A stretch of 64,000 nucleotides of DNA from Paraburkholderia phenazinium (GTDB taxonomy: Bacteria; Pseudomonadota; Gammaproteobacteria; Burkholderiales; Burkholderiaceae): contig NZ_FSRU01000001.1 of the NCBI RefSeq assembly GCF_900142845.1, positions 1,860,001 through 1,924,000 on the forward strand, written 5' to 3'. Made by a program: the position numbers and the translations under genes. Every line of letters begins with the position of its first letter. Positions within the stretch are counted from its first letter, which is position 1. A model generated the notes under the pieces. That model ran no database searches, was not told the DNA's origin, and worked only from the letters and a program-made list of their open reading frames with translations. This document shows, one piece after another, positions 9,388-19,576 of this stretch.

Positions 9388-10161
9388 ATGGCAGATCACT
9401 CTCTAAACGGCAAGGTTGTCCTGATTGGGGGCGGTGCGAAGAACCTGGGCGGGTTGATTTCCCGCGAGCTCGCCAAAGGCGGGGCGGCGGCAGTGGTGGT
9501 CCACTACAACAGCGACGCCACCCGCGGCGCGGCGGAAGAAACCGTCGCCGCCGTGCAGGCCGCCGGCGCGAAGGCGATTGCGGTGCAGGGCGACTTGACC
9601 CAGCCGAAAAACGTTACGCGGCTGTTCGATGAAGCGCTGAGCCAGTTCGGCAAGATCGATGTTGCCGTCAACACCACCGGCATGGTGATCAAGAAGCCGA
9701 TCGTCGAAGTGACCGAGCAGGATTACGACACGATCTTCGCGGTCAATTCGAAAGCGGCGTTTTTCTTCCTGCAGGAAGCAGGCAAGAAGCTGGCGGACAA
9801 CGGCAAGGTCGTGACCATCGTGACGTCGCTGCTGTCGGCCTATACGCCGTTCTATTCGATCTATCCGGGCAGCAAGGCGCCGATCGAGCACTACACGCGG
9901 GCGGCGTCGAAGGAGTTCGGCGAGCGCGGCATTTCGGTGAATGCGATCGGCCCGGGGCCGATGGACACGCCGTTCTTCTATCCGGCCGAATCGAAAGAGT
10001 CTGCGGCTTATCACGCGACGGCTGCGGCGCTCAGCAAGCAGACCAAAAGCGGCCTCACCGAAATCGGCGATATTGCGCCGATTGTCAAATTCCTCGTTAC
10101 CGACGGCTGGTGGATCACCGGCCAGACAATCTTCGCCAACGGCGGTTATACGACCCGCTAG
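9388..10161 (+). CDS. Short-chain dehydrogenase/reductase (SDR)
   Basis: This 257-aa NAD(P)-dependent oxidoreductase has a Rossmann motif (GGGAKNLGGLISREL, residues about 14-28). The catalytic Ser lies in TSLLSAY and the YxxxK pair is YPGSK. The C-terminal GQTIFANGGYTTR ending is typical of SDRs. The ATG at 9388 has TGGAGG seven bases upstream and removes a 55-residue non-conserved extension. The substrate is unknown. A LysR gene follows 160 bp downstream on the same strand. Confidence 0.9.
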   Translation: MADHSLNGKVVLIGGGAKNLGGLISRELAKGGAAAVVVHYNSDATRGAAEETVAAVQAAGAKAIAVQGDLTQPKNVTRLFDEALSQFGKIDVAVNTTGMVIKKPIVEVTEQDYDTIFAVNSKAAFFFLQEAGKKLADNGKVVTIVTSLLSAYTPFYSIYPGSKAPIEHYTRAASKEFGERGISVNAIGPGPMDTPFFYPAESKESAAYHATAAALSKQTKSGLTEIGDIAPIVKFLVTDGWWITGQTIFANGGYTTR

Positions 10162-10323
10162 CCGCTGCATCGCCCGTCGCGGGTCACTGCTGCGGCGCCC
10201 GCAGCAGTGACGATTCCTCGCAACACAACCGCCATCCCTCCGCACGTCTTTGACCTTGCTTGTGCCTGCGCGGCATTCGTGTTTCAGTCTCAACCGTGAA
10301 AGAGCAAAGGGAGTGCGACTTCA

Positions 10324-11223
10324 ATGGATCAGGTCGACCTGTTACGGGTCTTCGTGCATGTGGCCGACAAGCGCAGTTTCATCAAGACCGCGCAGGCGCT
10401 GAACTTGCCGCGTGCGACGGTTTCGCTGGCGATCCAGCAACTGGAGCAGCGCATGGGCGCGCGCCTGTTACACCGGACCACGCGGCTGGTGCAACTGACC
10501 CCGGACGGGCAGACGCTGCTGGAACGCAGCCGTAGCTGGCTGGCCGACGCGGACGATATCGACGGCCTGTTCCGCAAGGCGCCCACGGAGATCGCGGGAC
10601 GCCTGAGCGTCGACGTGCCGAGCCGGATTGCGCGGCGGCTGGTGGCGCCCGCGCTGCCGGCGTTTTTCGAGCGCTATCCGAATGTGCAGGTGGTGCTGGG
10701 CTCGACCGATCGTCCGATCGACCTGGTTCAGGAGGGCGTCGATTGCGCGATCCGGGTGGGCCCGCTGAATAGTGCGAGTCTGGTCGCGCGGCCGCTCGGC
10801 CAGCTCACGCTGATCAATTGCGCGAGCCCCGCGTATCTGGCGAAGCACGGCGTGCCGCATACGCCCGAGGATCTATCGCGGCACTGGGCGATCGATTATG
10901 CGTCGTCAGGCGCCGCGCGCGTGGCCACCTGGGAGTATCAAAGCGGCGAGCAGACCATCAACATGCCCATGCGCAGCCACGTGGCCGTGAACAATGCGGA
11001 GACCTATATCGCCTGTTGCCTGTCGGGGTTAGGGTTGATCCAGATTCCGCGTTACGATGTGCAGCACCATCTCGACGCGGGCGAACTGGTCGACGTGTTG
11101 CCCGCGTGGCGCGCGCCGTCCATGCAGGTGTCGGCGATCTATCCGCATTGGCGGCATCGGGCCGATCGCGTCGAGGTGTTCGTGAGCTGGTTGATCAGCC
11201 TGTTGCAGAGCCGGTTCGATTGA
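10324..11223 (+). CDS. LysR-type transcriptional regulator
   Basis: The 299-aa regulator has the LysR helix-turn-helix at residues about 4-62 (RSFIKTAQALNLPRATVSLA) and a PBP-fold effector domain. The short CrgA/DhcR-like branch commonly controls neighbouring oxidoreductases. AAAGGGAG lies upstream of the ATG. It may act on the preceding SDR gene, but they are co-directional, so this is only inference. Confidence 0.9.
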   Translation: MDQVDLLRVFVHVADKRSFIKTAQALNLPRATVSLAIQQLEQRMGARLLHRTTRLVQLTPDGQTLLERSRSWLADADDIDGLFRKAPTEIAGRLSVDVPSRIARRLVAPALPAFFERYPNVQVVLGSTDRPIDLVQEGVDCAIRVGPLNSASLVARPLGQLTLINCASPAYLAKHGVPHTPEDLSRHWAIDYASSGAARVATWEYQSGEQTINMPMRSHVAVNNAETYIACCLSGLGLIQIPRYDVQHHLDAGELVDVLPAWRAPSMQVSAIYPHWRHRADRVEVFVSWLISLLQSRFD

Positions 11224-11231
11224 GGCGTGCG

Positions 11232-11259
11232 TTGGAGCACAGAAGGCGGACGCTATAAT
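11232..11259 (+). promoter_or_regulatory. Putative sigma-70 promoter of the GntR gene
   Basis: TTGGAG at 11232-11237 and a perfect TATAAT at 11254-11259 are separated by 16 bp. It lies 125 bp upstream of the GntR-family start codon. Confidence 0.45.
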
Positions 11260-11383
11260 TGCGCCAACCCGTCGTTGCGCACCGCTCCATCTAGTAGAAA
11301 CGTCACGCGCATCGGCGGCCTGGCGAGCACCACCATCGCCGCGGCCCGTCGTCGGGACCTCTACCGCCACGCCAACCCAGCCC

Positions 11384-12115
11384 ATGCAATTCGACCCGAT
11401 TCAGTCCTTCACGCGCAAACGTCTGTCCGATGTCGTGTCCGACCAGATCAAGCGCCTGATCTCGGACGGCGCGTTGATGCCGGGCGACCGCTTGCCCGCC
11501 GAACGCGATCTGGCGACCCAACTGGGCGTGTCTCGGCCGTCGTTGCGGGAGGCGCTGATCCGGCTGGAAGCGGACGGCTACATCGAAACCTCGGGGCGGG
11601 GCGGCTTCACCGTGGTGGACGTCACCGCGCCGATCATCTCGAAGCCGCTCGCCGAACTGCTGCTGCAGAATCCGCGCACCAGCGCCGATATCCTCGAATT
11701 GCGCCAGGGTCTGGAATCCATCTCCACGGTCTACGCCGCCGAACGCGCCACCGCCGCGGATCTCGAGAAGATCCGCAGCGCATTCGAAGCGCTGAAGGCC
11801 GGCTCGCTGTCCAGCGACCGTGCGAACCTGGCCGAACTGGACGCGGCCTTTCACCTGGCAATCGCCGATTCGACTCACAACGTCGCGCTGGCTCACGTGA
11901 TGCACGGCATCCACACGCTGATCCGCGAAGGGATGCGGCAATACCACCGCCTGATCGATTACGACGACGCAAAAGAGCGCCAACTGTTGACCCAGCATCA
12001 GGCGATCTTCGACGCCGTGATGGCGCGCGACGCGCAGAAGGCCCGCAAGGCGGCCGAGCGTCATCTGACGTTTGTGCGCGAATTGTATGAGGAAGAGGCG
12101 GCCAAGCCGTCCTGA
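11384..12115 (+). CDS. GntR-family (FadR subfamily) regulator of the lut operon, LldR/LutR-like
   Basis: The 243-aa protein has a GntR winged helix at residues about 8-72 (LPAERDLATQLGVSRPSLREALIRLE) and a C-terminal all-helical FCD ligand domain. The FCD metal-site pattern can be followed in ELDAAFHLAIADSTHN and the downstream TQHQAIFDA and AAERHL helices. FadR-subfamily regulators next to lut/lld genes respond to lactate. The TGGT-N3-ACCA palindrome between this gene and lutA is the type of site this subfamily binds, so a lactate-responsive repressor of lutABC is likely. Confidence 0.88.
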   Translation: MQFDPIQSFTRKRLSDVVSDQIKRLISDGALMPGDRLPAERDLATQLGVSRPSLREALIRLEADGYIETSGRGGFTVVDVTAPIISKPLAELLLQNPRTSADILELRQGLESISTVYAAERATAADLEKIRSAFEALKAGSLSSDRANLAELDAAFHLAIADSTHNVALAHVMHGIHTLIREGMRQYHRLIDYDDAKERQLLTQHQAIFDAVMARDAQKARKAAERHLTFVRELYEEEAAKPS

Positions 12116-12135
12116 TTGCGACCTGACTCAGCCGA

Positions 12136-12164
12136 TTGACACGTCCTGCCAACTTCCTTATATT
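12136..12164 (+). promoter_or_regulatory. lutABC sigma-70 promoter
   Basis: A perfect -35 TTGACA (12136-12141) and a -10 TATATT (12159-12164) are separated by exactly 17 bp. It lies 146 bp upstream of the lutA ATG and directly abuts the operator at 12166. Confidence 0.7.
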
Positions 12165-12165
12165 C

Positions 12166-12197
12166 TTGGTCAGACCAACAAGACCAGTCTTACTGGT
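12166..12197 (+). promoter_or_regulatory. Palindromic operators for the GntR-type lut regulator
   Basis: TTGGT-CAG-ACCAA (12166-12178) is a perfect palindrome of the TGGT-N3-ACCA type bound by the LldR/PdhR branch of FadR-type regulators. A second inverted repeat ACCAG-N5-CTGGT (12183-12197) follows. Both sit immediately downstream of the -10 box, across the expected transcription start, a position suited to repression. Confidence 0.65.
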
Positions 12198-12310
12198 TGA
12201 GGACGTATACGGCAAATTGCTCAAGCAGCGGGAATCCGCAGTAGAGTGAGCGTATGCGTTTGTCATCGAGTCACAGCGCCTCGTTCCCATCATTGGCTGG
12301 CCTTGAATTC

Positions 12311-13054
12311 ATGAAAGTCGCACTCTTCATTCCCTGCTTTATCGACGCGTTCTATCCGGAAGTGGGCATCGCGACCCTCGAGTTGCTCGAGCGCTTCGGC
12401 ATCGAGGTCGACTATCCGCAGGAGCAGACCTGCTGCGGACAGCCCATGGCTAACAGCGGCGCGCAAGCCGAGGCCGCCGGCGCGGAGAAGGTGTTCGCGC
12501 AAAACTTCGCCGGATACGATTACATCGTCGGGCCGTCGGCAAGCTGCATCCATCATGTGCGCGAACATCTGACCGCGATCGAGCAGACGGCCGAAGTGAA
12601 GCAGGTGCGAGCCGGTGCGTATGAACTGGTCGAGTTTTTGCACGACGTGGTGGGCGCACGCGAGTTTCCGTGGGCCGAGTTTCCGCACCGGGTAGGACTC
12701 CACAATAGCTGCAGCGCGCTGCGGCATCTGAAGGAAGCGTCGATCTCCGAAGTCGCCGGCACGCCGTTCTCGAAGCCGCTCACCTTGCTGAAAGGCGTCA
12801 AGGGCATCGAGTTCGTCAAGCCCGCGCGCCCCGACGAATGCTGCGGCTTCGGCGGCACCTTCTCGGTGACCGAGGAACCGGTGTCGGTCCGCATGGGGCA
12901 GGACAAGGTTCGCGATCATCTGCAGGCCGGCGCGGAATATATCGTATCGGGCGACATGTCGTGCCTGATGCACCAGCAGGGTTGCGCCGAGCGGATGAAA
13001 GCGGAGGCGCGCTTCATCCATATCGCCCAGGTCCTGAATGGAGCACGCGAATGA
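12311..13054 (+). CDS. lutA: L-lactate utilisation protein LutA, (Fe-S)-binding subunit
   Basis: LutA is a CCG-domain protein of the LutABC complex that oxidises L-lactate to pyruvate. The 247-aa product begins MKVALFIPCFIDAF as in homologues. It has two cysteine-rich CCG motifs, CCGQPMANSG near residue 39 and CCGFGGTFSV near residue 177, which bind an Fe-S cluster and resemble those of heterodisulfide reductase and GlpC. The ATG at 12311 is chosen by homology, since an earlier ATG at 12254 adds a non-conserved extension. It overlaps lutB by 4 bp. Confidence 0.92.
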   Translation: MKVALFIPCFIDAFYPEVGIATLELLERFGIEVDYPQEQTCCGQPMANSGAQAEAAGAEKVFAQNFAGYDYIVGPSASCIHHVREHLTAIEQTAEVKQVRAGAYELVEFLHDVVGAREFPWAEFPHRVGLHNSCSALRHLKEASISEVAGTPFSKPLTLLKGVKGIEFVKPARPDECCGFGGTFSVTEEPVSVRMGQDKVRDHLQAGAEYIVSGDMSCLMHQQGCAERMKAEARFIHIAQVLNGARE

Positions 13055-14442
13055 GCCGGATCGATCACGCCAAGGCGGCGGGCGCTTTCATCGCGAAGAC
13101 GGAGCACGTGGCGTTTCACGACAAACGCCTGTGGGACCTGCGCGAGAAGCGCGACGTCCAGGCGCACGGCATCGCCGAATGGGAGACGCTGCGCGAGCTG
13201 GCCTCGGGTATCAAGGAACACACGCTGTCGCATCTGTCCGAATATCTCGGGCAGTTCGCGTCCGCGGCTGAAGCGAACGGCGTGATCGTGCACTGGGCGG
13301 CCACCGCCGAAGAGCACAACGCACTCGTCTACAAGATCATGTCCGAGCGCGGCATGACGACGCTCGTCAAGAGCAAGTCGATGCTCACCGACGAATGCGC
13401 CATGCGCGACTATCTCGAGCCGCGCGGCATCACGGTGATGGAGACGGACCTCGGCGAGCGCATCCAGCAGCTCGATCACCAGGACCCGAGCCATATGGTG
13501 GTGCCGGCGGTGCACAAGCTGCGCGGCGACGTCGCGCAACTGTTCGGCCGCACCATCGGCACGGACCCCGAGAACAGCGACATCCACTACCTCGCCGAAA
13601 GCCAGCGCATGAATACGCGGCCGTATTTCGTGCGCGAAAAGACGGCCGGCATGACGGGCTGCAATTTCGCCGTGGCGGAAACGGGCACGGTAGTGGTGTG
13701 CACCAATGAGGGCAATGCGGATCTGTCGGCGAACGTGCCGCCTTTGCATATCGCCTCGATCGGCATCGAAAAGCTGATTCCCCAGGTTGCGGACCTCGGG
13801 GTGTTTATCCGCATGCTCTCGCGCAGCGCGCTCGGCTCGCCGATCACGCAATACACGTCGCACTTTCGCGCGCCGCGTCCCGGCACCGAGATGCATTTCA
13901 TCCTCGTGGATCACGGCCGCTCCGAACGGCTTGCCATGCAGGACTTCTGGTACTCGCTCAAGTGCATTCGCTGCGGCGCGTGCATGAATACCTGTCCGGT
14001 GTACCGGCGCAGCGGCGGGCTGTCGTATGGCGGCACGTATTCCGGGCCGATCGGCGCGATCATCAACCCGACCTTCGACCTCAAGCGCTACAGCGCCTTG
14101 CCGTTCGCTTCGACGTTGAACGGCAGTTGCACCAACGTGTGTCCGGTGAAGATCAATATCCACGAGCAGATCTACAAGTGGCGCCAGGTGATTACCGAGC
14201 GCCACGAAGTGCCGTTCGTGAAGCAGGAAGTGTTGAAGATGGCGGGGCGTCTGCTGGCGAGCCCGACGCTGTATCGCGCGACGGTGTCGTCGATGGGCGG
14301 CGCACTGCGGCGTCTGCCGAATTTCGTGCTGTATAACCCGCTCAATATCTGGGGCCGGCAGCGCGAACTGCCGGAGGCGCCGAAGCTGACCTTCCACGCG
14401 TGGTACCGCAAGAATCGCGGAGGTGGCGATGACAACGCGTGA
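13051..14442 (+). CDS. lutB: L-lactate utilisation protein LutB, 4Fe-4S iron-sulfur protein
   Basis: The 463-aa electron-transfer subunit contains an N-terminal LUD-type domain. It has two ferredoxin-like clusters, CIRCGACMNTCP near residue 308 and CTNVCP near residue 363. The ATG at 13051 overlaps the lutA stop (ATGA), indicating translational coupling. The gene ends inside the start region of lutC. LutB and LutA pass electrons from lactate oxidation to the respiratory chain. Confidence 0.92.
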   Translation: MSRIDHAKAAGAFIAKTEHVAFHDKRLWDLREKRDVQAHGIAEWETLRELASGIKEHTLSHLSEYLGQFASAAEANGVIVHWAATAEEHNALVYKIMSERGMTTLVKSKSMLTDECAMRDYLEPRGITVMETDLGERIQQLDHQDPSHMVVPAVHKLRGDVAQLFGRTIGTDPENSDIHYLAESQRMNTRPYFVREKTAGMTGCNFAVAETGTVVVCTNEGNADLSANVPPLHIASIGIEKLIPQVADLGVFIRMLSRSALGSPITQYTSHFRAPRPGTEMHFILVDHGRSERLAMQDFWYSLKCIRCGACMNTCPVYRRSGGLSYGGTYSGPIGAIINPTFDLKRYSALPFASTLNGSCTNVCPVKINIHEQIYKWRQVITERHEVPFVKQEVLKMAGRLLASPTLYRATVSSMGGALRRLPNFVLYNPLNIWGRQRELPEAPKLTFHAWYRKNRGGGDDNA

Positions 14443-15043
14443 GGCTTTTCTCGCCAAGGTGCGCGCCGCGCAACCGGACGCGCGCCAGCGTCCCGAGGTG
14501 CCGCTGTTCGCTTCGACGGGCGGCGATCCGCGGGCGCGGTTTACCGCGGCATTGGCGGGGATGGGGGGAACTTGCGTCGAGGCGGCGTCGGCGGCGGATG
14601 TGCTCGCGCTGATCCACGAGCGCTTCGGCATCGAGGCGTCGGTGTGTTCGGCCACGGCCGAGGTGCCCGGCACCCGGCCGCTAGCCGCCGACACGGCGCC
14701 GGCTTCGCTGCAGGATGTGGATGTCGGCGTGGTGCGGGCCCGCTTCGGGGTCGCGGAAACCGGCTCGGTGTGGTTCAGCGAGCGGGAATACGTGGTCAAC
14801 GCGCTCGGCTATATCGTGCAGCATCTGGTCGTGCTGTTGGACCCCGCGCAGATGATCGACGGTTTGCAGGACCTGTACCGGCGTCCGGATTTTCGCGAGG
14901 TGCGCTATGCCGCGCTGGTGACGGGGCCATCCGCGACGGCGGATATCGAAGGCGTGCTGATTCGCGGCGCGCAGGGTGTCCGGTCGTTGACCGTGGTGTG
15001 GCTCGCGCCGCCCGCCCGCCTCAACGAACCACCCGGGGCGTAG
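14429..15043 (+). CDS. lutC: L-lactate utilisation protein LutC (LUD domain)
   Basis: The 204-aa protein consists of a LUD (YkgG) domain with the conserved regions VRARFGVAETGSVWF and ALVTGPSATADIEGVLIRGAQG, the latter typical of LutC. The ATG at 14429 has GGAGG (14419-14423) five bases upstream. A GTG at 14423 in frame is less likely. It overlaps lutB by 14 bp and its 3' end overlaps the convergent MFS gene by 23 bp. It completes the lutABC lactate dehydrogenase; no lactate permease is seen in the window. Confidence 0.9.
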   Translation: MTTREAFLAKVRAAQPDARQRPEVPLFASTGGDPRARFTAALAGMGGTCVEAASAADVLALIHERFGIEASVCSATAEVPGTRPLAADTAPASLQDVDVGVVRARFGVAETGSVWFSEREYVVNALGYIVQHLVVLLDPAQMIDGLQDLYRRPDFREVRYAALVTGPSATADIEGVLIRGAQGVRSLTVVWLAPPARLNEPPGA

Positions 15044-16469
15044 TCCGCAAACTCTTCAGCGTCAGCACGGCGAGCGCACAGGTCACGATCGCCGTGAACA
15101 GATACAGTCCACCCGGCCCGGCGAGCGCCATCAGCGCCGACGCCAGCGTCGGGCCGCCGCTCGCGCCGAGCGAAAAGACCAGCAGCAGTCCGGCACTGAC
15201 CGCGATGCGCTGGCCGGCGGGAATGCAGTCGTTCACGTACGACGTCACCACGCCATACAGCGAAAAGATCACGCTGACATACAGATACCCGAGCACTTCG
15301 ACCAGCATCCCGCCATGCAGCAGGAATAGCAGCGCGCTGCAGGCCGCCGCGAGCGCGGTGATCGCCACGATGATGAGGCGCCGGTCGAACAGGTCGGCGA
15401 GGCGCGCCACCGGCCATTGCGGCAGCAGGGCGGCGAGCAGCGCAAAACCCATGAAATGGGACACGTCGGTCACCGAATAGCCGAGCGTGCGCATGTACAC
15501 GGGCTGCATCGAGTAGAAGCCGCTATTGAGCAGCCCGGCGGCGAGGCAGCCATAGACGCCAAGCGGGGCCCATGTGTAGACCGTGCTCAGACCCGAGAGA
15601 CCGCGCGCGAGGCGCGAACCGCCGCCGCTGCTGGCCGTTTCCACGGGCGCCGTCGGCATGGGCGCGTTGCCGGCCAGCGCAACCGGAATCAGCGAGGCCG
15701 AAAACAGCGCGCTGACGACGCTGAACAAGGCGAACCCGGACGGATCGGCGAGGCCGATCAGGAACTGGCCGGTGCCCACGCCCAGATAGTTGGTGATCAG
15801 ATAGGCGGAAAACACGCGTCCGCGTTGTGCGTTGCTCGCCACCTGATGCAGCCAGCTCTCGACCACCGTGAATATGCCGACCAGGCAAAAGCCCATCACG
15901 AAGCGCAGCGCCACCCACATGGCGGCCGAACTCCACGCCGCATAGCCGAGCGCGCAGCACGCCGAGACGGCCGCAAACGTGACGAAGGCCCGGTGATGCC
16001 CGACGCGCCCGATCAGCCCACCGCCCCACAGCGCGCCGACCATAAAACCGAGGTAGTAAGCCGATTGCACCACCCCGACCACCAGCGACGGCGCCTGCTG
16101 CTGGATCAGCCGCAGCGAGATCAGCGTGCCGAGCAGGCCGTTGCCGGTGATGAGAATGGCATAGCCGAGCAGCAGGATGGCGGTGGCTTGCAGGCTGCTC
16201 GCGGGCGCGGCGCCGCCGCGGGCGTTCGCCGGCGGGGCGGGCGGTTGCAGCGTGCCGCCGGTGAGCGGCGCCACTGCGCGGTTGACGGATTCGTTGAGCG
16301 TGGGCGTGGGCGGCTCGTCGAGCGGCGGCAGACCAACCTCGGCGCGGGGCGTCTGTATTTCACCGGGCGGCGTTTCCATCGGCGCATGCTGCGATGTAGC
16401 GGTCGGCATGGCCGGCGCGGCCGGTAGACTGGCCGCGTCGCGGAGCCAGGAATCGTTGGCCGGTTTCAT
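15021..16469 (-). CDS. MFS transporter with a long proline-rich N-terminal extension (YcaD-like)
   Basis: A 12-helix major facilitator begins at about residue 95 (ATAILLLGYAILITGNGLLG) and contains the MFS motif GALWGGGLIGRVGHHRAF. The helices resemble the YcaD branch, whose substrates are mostly unknown. From the ATG at 16469 the product is 482 aa, of which the first 90 or so are Pro/Ala/Thr-rich and probably disordered in the cytosol. The frame is open further upstream to 16646. The true start may be further downstream, so the extension needs caution. It is convergent with lutC. Confidence 0.82.
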   Translation of the reverse strand: MKPANDSWLRDAASLPAAPAMPTATSQHAPMETPPGEIQTPRAEVGLPPLDEPPTPTLNESVNRAVAPLTGGTLQPPAPPANARGGAAPASSLQATAILLLGYAILITGNGLLGTLISLRLIQQQAPSLVVGVVQSAYYLGFMVGALWGGGLIGRVGHHRAFVTFAAVSACCALGYAAWSSAAMWVALRFVMGFCLVGIFTVVESWLHQVASNAQRGRVFSAYLITNYLGVGTGQFLIGLADPSGFALFSVVSALFSASLIPVALAGNAPMPTAPVETASSGGGSRLARGLSGLSTVYTWAPLGVYGCLAAGLLNSGFYSMQPVYMRTLGYSVTDVSHFMGFALLAALLPQWPVARLADLFDRRLIIVAITALAAACSALLFLLHGGMLVEVLGYLYVSVIFSLYGVVTSYVNDCIPAGQRIAVSAGLLLVFSLGASGGPTLASALMALAGPGGLYLFTAIVTCALAVLTLKSLRTTPRVVR

Positions 16470-16684
16470 CGTGCGTGGGTGCCGTGCATGGGTGCGGTAT
16501 CTGGACTGTAGTGGCCGCGGGTCGCCCGCGCCCGGCAGCAATACGACACGGCCTTGCGGAGAAGCGACTTGCGTTGGCGCGGCGGCCAACGGCGCGGCGC
16601 AACGGGCGACCGACACATGGTGGCCCAACACAGGCTGTCGAAGCAATTACGGCAATGCATAGAATTGACGCGGTCGCCGGCGAT

Positions 16685-16701
16685 ATTAGGGAATGCCTAA
16701 T
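16685..16701. promoter_or_regulatory. Inverted repeat upstream of the sugar ABC operon, possible operator
   Basis: ATTAGG-GAATG-CCTAAT is a perfect 6-bp inverted repeat with a 5-bp spacer in the gap between the divergent MFS and ABC ATPase genes. No cognate regulator is adjacent. It may be chance. Confidence 0.3.
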
Positions 16702-16904
16702 TGAGTCGGCGCCGTCGAGCGTCGTAGAATCGTGGCACATCGGTTTGGGGGGCTCCAAGGCATGAGTCTGGCTTCTCGTTACGATTTCACCCGCAATACC
16801 TGCGATACCCGGCTCCGTCCCGCGCAGCCGCGCCCCGCATATTGCCGACCCGCTTCTCGTGAGGCGGCCTGCGGCCGTCGCGGCATCGTCGTTCAAGCCG
16901 CGCC

Positions 16905-18416
<1,512 letters not shown>

Positions 18417-18433
18417 CCCTCACGAGGTCTTTC

Positions 18434-19459
18434 ATGACACAGCCATCGGATACATCGGCGCTAGGCAGCAAGGCGGTACCTTCAGGCCTGAGAGCGCGCC
18501 TCTTCGCGCCGGCCGCGTTGCAAAAGCTGCTCGCCTTCGGCAGCCTGATCCTGCTGCTGGTGTTTTTCAGCTTCGCCTCGCCCTCGTTCATGCAGATGGA
18601 CAACATGCTCGGGATTCTGCAGGCGACGGCGGTCAACGGCGTGCTGGCAATCGCCTGCACGTTCGTCATCATCACCGGCGGCATCGATCTGTCGGTCGGC
18701 ACCTTGATGACCTTCACCGCGGTGATTTGCGGCGTGTTCCTGACCAACTGGCATCTGCCGATGTGGATCGGCGTCGTCGCGGCGATTGCGACCGGCGCGA
18801 TCTGCGGCAGCATTTCGGGCACCCTCACGGCAAAAATGAAGATTCCGCCGTTCATTGCCACCCTCGGCATGATGATGCTGCTCAAAGGGCTGTCGCTGGT
18901 CGTCTCGGCCGACAAGCCGATCTACTTCACCGACACCGAAAATTTCTACATGATCTCGCAGGATTCGCTGATCGGTTATGTCCTGCCGAGCATGCCGATT
19001 CCGAACGCGGTCCTGATCCTGTTTTTCCTCGCGGTGGCGAGTTCGATCACGCTCAATCGCACGGCGCTCGGCCGCTATACCTTTGCGCTCGGCAGCAACG
19101 AAGAGGCGGTGCGGCTGTCCGGCGTGAATGTCGACCGCTGGAAGATCGCCATTTACAGCCTGGGCGGGGCCATTTGCGGCGTCGCGGGGCTGCTGATCGC
19201 CTCGCGCCTGAACTCGGCCCAGCCGGCGCTCGGCCAGGGCTATGAACTCGAAGCGATCGCCGCGGTGGTGATAGGCGGCACGTCGCTCAGCGGCGGCTCG
19301 GGCACGATACTCGGCACGATCATCGGCGCGTTCATCATGAGCGTGCTGACCAATGGCCTGCGCATCCTGTCCGTCGCCCAGGAGTGGCAGATCGTCGTGA
19401 CCGGTCTCATCATCATTCTCGCGGTGTATGCCGATATTTTGCGGCGCAAGAAAAGCTGA
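18434..19459 (+). CDS. Sugar ABC transporter permease, RbsC-like
   Basis: The 341-aa inner-membrane permease has about ten hydrophobic segments. It carries RbsC-family signatures, including ITGGIDLSVG near residue 85 and the C-terminal GGTSLSGGSGTILGTIIGA. The start ATG at 18434 lies 17 bp after the ATPase gene, with CACGAGG upstream. It functions as a homodimer with the RbsA-like ATPase. Confidence 0.92.
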   Translation: MTQPSDTSALGSKAVPSGLRARLFAPAALQKLLAFGSLILLLVFFSFASPSFMQMDNMLGILQATAVNGVLAIACTFVIITGGIDLSVGTLMTFTAVICGVFLTNWHLPMWIGVVAAIATGAICGSISGTLTAKMKIPPFIATLGMMMLLKGLSLVVSADKPIYFTDTENFYMISQDSLIGYVLPSMPIPNAVLILFFLAVASSITLNRTALGRYTFALGSNEEAVRLSGVNVDRWKIAIYSLGGAICGVAGLLIASRLNSAQPALGQGYELEAIAAVVIGGTSLSGGSGTILGTIIGAFIMSVLTNGLRILSVAQEWQIVVTGLIIILAVYADILRRKKS

Positions 19460-19576
19460 CGCGTTGCGACGCGACGCGGTGCAGGGCAAGCTCGGAATCA
19501 GCATCGAAGAAAAGGGAGCGCAAGAGGCTCCCCCAACGGCTGCAGGTTGATGGCCCACCTTAGGAGGAGATAACTC

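Noticed and set aside
12916..14799. 627-aa minus-strand open frame across lutB and lutC
   Set aside because: It is antisense to well-conserved lut genes and its translation is Arg/His-rich without any recognisable motif.
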